Below, one piece after another: positions 61,447 through 64,000 of a stretch of 64,000 nt of DNA (within the stretch, counting starts at the first letter, position 1; each line of letters opens with the position of its first letter). Below the pieces are notes generated by a model that was not told the DNA's origin, did not search any database, and saw only the letters and a program-made list of their open reading frames with translations. Made by a program: the position numbers and the translations under genes. Location of the stretch: the NCBI RefSeq assembly GCF_029846235.1, contig NZ_JARVWP010000003.1, positions 532,333 to 596,332 on the forward strand. The letters are read 5' to 3'. The DNA comes from Bradyrhizobium sp. CER78 (GTDB lineage Bacteria > Pseudomonadota > Alphaproteobacteria > Rhizobiales > Xanthobacteraceae).

Positions 61447-62997
61447 ATGAACGAGATGCAAACCCCTTCCGATCACGCCGACCAGATGGATCTCGACCTC
61501 GGCCCGACGGAATTGCAGGAACATCTCCGGGAAGACGATCTCCGGTACCACCCCGACCTAGATGGCGACACGCTCCGCGAGGAATGCGGCGTGTTCGGTG
61601 TCTTCGGCCACGCCGAGGCCGCCGCGATCACCGCGCTCGGCCTGCACGCTTTGCAACACCGCGGCCAGGAAGCCGCCGGCATCGTCTCCTTCGACGGCGG
61701 GCGCTTTCACAGTGAACGCCGCCTCGGCCTGGTCGGCGACGCCTTCTCCCGCCGCGAGGTGATCGAGCGCCTGCCCGGCAACGCCGCGGTCGGCCATGTC
61801 CGCTACTCCACGACCGGCGGCACCATCCTGCGCAACGTGCAGCCGCTGTTCGCCGAGCTCAGCGCCGGCGGCTTTGCGGTCGGCCACAACGGCAACCTGA
61901 CCAACGGCCTCACCCTGCGCCGCGAGCTGGTCAAGGGCGGCGCCATGATGCAGTCGACCACCGACACCGAGGTCATCCTGCATCTCGTCGCGCAGTCGAA
62001 GCGCACCCGTTTCATCGACCGTTTCATCGAGGCGCTGCGCACCATCGAGGGCGCCTATGCGCTGGTCGCGCTGACCAACAAGAAGCTGGTCGGCGCGCGC
62101 GACCCGCTCGGCATCCGCCCGCTGGTGCTCGGCGATCTCGACGGCCGTCCGATCCTGACCTCGGAGACCTGCGCGCTCGACATGATCGGCGCCAAATATG
62201 TCCGCGACATCGAGCCCGGCGAGATCATCGTGTTCGACGAGCGAGGCGCGCACAGCCACAAGCCGTTCCCGCCGAAGCCCGCCCGGCCCTGCATCTTCGA
62301 GTACATCTATTTCGCCCGGCCGGATTCGATCGTCGGCGGCCGCTCGGTGTACGACGTGCGCAAGGCGTTCGGCGCCCAGCTCGCGCGCGAGAGCCATCCC
62401 GAGGTCGACGTCGTGGTGCCGGTGCCGGATTCCGGCGTGCCCGCCGCGGTCGGCTACAGCCAGTATTCCGGCGTGCCGTTCGAGCTCGGCATTATCAGAA
62501 ACCACTATGTCGGCCGCACGTTCATCCAGCCGACCCAGACCGTGCGCGAGCTCGGCGTACGCATGAAGCACTCGGCCAACCGCGCCGCGATCGAGGGCAA
62601 GCGGATCATCCTGATCGATGACTCGCTGGTGCGCGGCACCACCTCGAAGAAGATCGTGCGCATGATGCGCGACGCCGGCGCCCGCGAGGTGCATTTCCGC
62701 CTCGCCTCGCCGCCGATCCTCTATCCCGACTATTACGGCATCGACCTGCCCGATCGCGGTGGCCTGCTGGCAGCGACCCATTCGCTCGAGGAGATGCGCG
62801 ACATCATCGGCGCCGACTCGCTCGCCTTCCTGTCGATCGACGGCATGTACCGCGCGATGGGCTATGAGGGACGCGATCCCGCCAGCCCGAAATTCGCCGA
62901 CCACTGCTTCACCGGCGCCTATCCGACCCACCTCACCGACCAGAGCGAAACCGAGCCCTCGCCGCGCCAGCTCTCGCTGCTGGCGGAGGCGAGCTGA
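61447..62997 (+). CDS. purF: Amidophosphoribosyltransferase
   Basis: The 516-residue enzyme makes phosphoribosylamine from PRPP and glutamine, the first step of purine synthesis. The glutaminase nucleophile is C47 in 'REECGVFGVFGH', behind a 46-residue leader that is probably cleaved, as in B. subtilis PurF. The PRPP loop is 'RIILIDDSLVRGTTSKKIV'. Near the C terminus the Bacillus CxxC pair of iron-sulfur ligands is reduced to one cysteine ('FADHCFTGAYPT'), so the [4Fe-4S] cluster may be absent; this is inferred by recollection of the Bacillus sequence. Confidence 0.97.
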   Translation: MNEMQTPSDHADQMDLDLGPTELQEHLREDDLRYHPDLDGDTLREECGVFGVFGHAEAAAITALGLHALQHRGQEAAGIVSFDGGRFHSERRLGLVGDAFSRREVIERLPGNAAVGHVRYSTTGGTILRNVQPLFAELSAGGFAVGHNGNLTNGLTLRRELVKGGAMMQSTTDTEVILHLVAQSKRTRFIDRFIEALRTIEGAYALVALTNKKLVGARDPLGIRPLVLGDLDGRPILTSETCALDMIGAKYVRDIEPGEIIVFDERGAHSHKPFPPKPARPCIFEYIYFARPDSIVGGRSVYDVRKAFGAQLARESHPEVDVVVPVPDSGVPAAVGYSQYSGVPFELGIIRNHYVGRTFIQPTQTVRELGVRMKHSANRAAIEGKRIILIDDSLVRGTTSKKIVRMMRDAGAREVHFRLASPPILYPDYYGIDLPDRGGLLAATHSLEEMRDIIGADSLAFLSIDGMYRAMGYEGRDPASPKFADHCFTGAYPTHLTDQSETEPSPRQLSLLAEAS

Positions 62998-63010
62998 CGC
63001 CAACACCGCT

Positions 63011-63135
63011 GTCGTCCCTGCGAAAGCAGGGACCCATAACCACCGGCCCGCATGGCTGGTGACAGTGTTAGACACGACCACTTTCTTCCATTATCGCCGT
63101 CACGGCGTATGGGTCCCTGCTTTCGCAGGGACGAC
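63011..63135. repeat. Dispersed palindromic repeat family B, copy 3
   Basis: GTCGTCCCTGCGAAAGCAGG plus GACCCATA at the left end is exactly mirrored by TATGGGTCCC plus TGCTTTCGCAGGGACGAC at the right. This copy has the most regular ends in the window. It fills the space between purF and the SDR gene. Confidence 0.85.
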
Positions 63136-63155
63136 GATTTGTTAGAGTCCCCTCC

Positions 63156-63896
63156 ATGACAAAACCCCTCGCCTCCCGGATTGCCCTCGTGACCGGCGCC
63201 TCGCGCGGCATCGGCTACGCGACATCAGTTGCGCTGGCCAAAGCCGGCGCGCATGTCGTCGCGGTGGCGCGCACGCAGGGCGGGCTGGAAGAGCTCGACG
63301 ACGAGATCCGCAAGCACGGCGGCAGCGCCACGCTGGTGCCGCTCTCGCTCACCGATTACGACGGCATCGCGCGGCTCGGGCTCGCGCTGCATGAGCGCCA
63401 CGGCAAGCTCGACATCCTCGTCGGCAATGCCGGCACCGCCGGCCCTTCGTCGCCGCTCGGCCATATCGAGCTGAAGCCGTGGAACGACGTGATGGCGATC
63501 AACGTCACCGCGAACTTCCAGCTGATCCGCTGCATGGACCCGCTGCTGCGCCAGTCCGACGCCGGCCGCGCGGTGTTCGTGACCTCAGGCGTGGCGCACA
63601 AGGCCAGCGCCTATCTCGGCCCCTATGCGGCCTCGAAGGCCGCGCTGGACGCACTGGTGCGCTCCTGGGCCAACGAGACCGCCAACACGCCGCTGCGCGT
63701 CAACCTGTTCAGCCCCGGCCCGATCCGCACCCGGATGCGCGCGCAGGTGTTTCCCGGCGAAGACCCGATGACGCTGGATACGCCCGACATGGCCGCCGAA
63801 TTCATCGTGCCGATGTGCGCGCCCGAGTGGACCGAAACCGGCAAGCTCTACGACTACAAGGCGCGCACGCTGCGGACGTTTCAGCCGCCGGCGTAA
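63156..63896 (+). CDS. Short-chain dehydrogenase/reductase (SDR) family oxidoreductase
   Basis: The 246-residue enzyme has the cofactor loop 'LVTGASRGIGYATSVALAKA', 'LVGNAGTAGPSSPLG' and the catalytic pair 'YLGPYAASKAALDALV' with Tyr and Lys, plus a serine in 'FVTSGVAHKASA'. The P/G at the C-terminal 'SPGPIRTRMRAQVF' is typical. It follows purF with a family B repeat between; the purF-SDR neighbourhood is common in rhizobia by my recollection. Substrate is unknown. The last 104 bases of the window hold no supported gene. Confidence 0.92.
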   Translation: MTKPLASRIALVTGASRGIGYATSVALAKAGAHVVAVARTQGGLEELDDEIRKHGGSATLVPLSLTDYDGIARLGLALHERHGKLDILVGNAGTAGPSSPLGHIELKPWNDVMAINVTANFQLIRCMDPLLRQSDAGRAVFVTSGVAHKASAYLGPYAASKAALDALVRSWANETANTPLRVNLFSPGPIRTRMRAQVFPGEDPMTLDTPDMAAEFIVPMCAPEWTETGKLYDYKARTLRTFQPPA

Positions 63897-64000
63897 AGGG
63901 GCACAGCCGGGCCACGCTTTCGATTGTCATCACCCGCGCATGCGAGGGCTTTGCGAAAGTCGCCCGATCCACTGGGCAGACGCTAGCCGGTTAGGTGGGC

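Overview
This 64 kb window is a chromosomal segment of a high-GC alphaproteobacterium, almost certainly Bradyrhizobium or a close member of the Nitrobacteraceae. The evidence is gene order (pepA-holC divergent from lptF-lptG-lptD-surA-pdxA-rsmA; fabD-fabG-acpP-fabF-mltG-yicC-gmk; rpsF-rpsR-DUF2232-rplI-dnaB-alr-radA-cvpA-purF), an HdaA-type DnaA regulator, frequent GTG/TTG starts, and the short palindromic intergenic repeats that litter Bradyrhizobium chromosomes. Most of the sequence is core genome with short accessory inserts. No rRNA, tRNA, CRISPR array, transposase, integrase or phage gene was recognised.

Region by region. 1-6.2 kb is accessory: a LysR regulator, a short hydrophilic protein, a solitary NuoB paralogue, a DUF892 ferritin-like protein, a tiny membrane protein candidate, a ChrA transporter, an acyltransferase-3 membrane protein and a GNAT-like protein. 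6.2-16.9 kb holds RNase D, a cold-shock protein, purM-purN, a CDP-alcohol phosphatidyltransferase, hdaA, ppk-ppx (with a Pho-box-like triple repeat upstream of ppk), a TerC-family protein and ndk. 17-22.5 kb holds a Gly/Trp/His-rich exported protein, an ABC-F ATPase, a lipoprotein, holC and pepA. 22.9-30.6 kb is the outer-membrane biogenesis operon lptFGD-surA-pdxA-rsmA.

30.6-34.2 kb is an accessory patch (zinc alcohol dehydrogenase, orphan periplasmic binding protein, Ala/Pro-rich membrane-anchored protein). 34.4-41.2 kb, on the minus strand, is fabD-fabG-acpP-fabF-mltG-yicC-gmk: fatty-acid synthesis, septal or terminal glycan cutting, RNA turnover and GMP kinase. A TetR-desaturase pair with a clear operator (41.5-43.25 kb) sits between fabD and the divergent ribosomal operon rpsF-rpsR-DUF2232-rplI (43.5-46 kb).

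From 46 kb to the end, the conserved rplI-dnaB-alr-radA-cvpA-purF backbone is interrupted by inserts: a TetR-thioesterase pair with its own operator-like sites, a c-type cytochrome with a long charged tail, a cyclopropane fatty acid synthase, an XthA-family nuclease, a lower-GC two-gene islet of unknown function (54.5-55.4 kb), a TSUP transporter, two exported hypotheticals, and a HAD phosphatase followed by a ComJ-like protein. The window ends with purF and an SDR oxidoreductase.

The best candidate for something undescribed is the islet at 54.53-55.38 kb: a cytosolic protein with a possible C-terminal winged helix, a two-helix membrane protein starting one base after it, and two overlapping dyads in an AT-rich promoter. 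No homology search could be run, so this is a lead and not an identification. Family assignments rest on motif recognition by eye.
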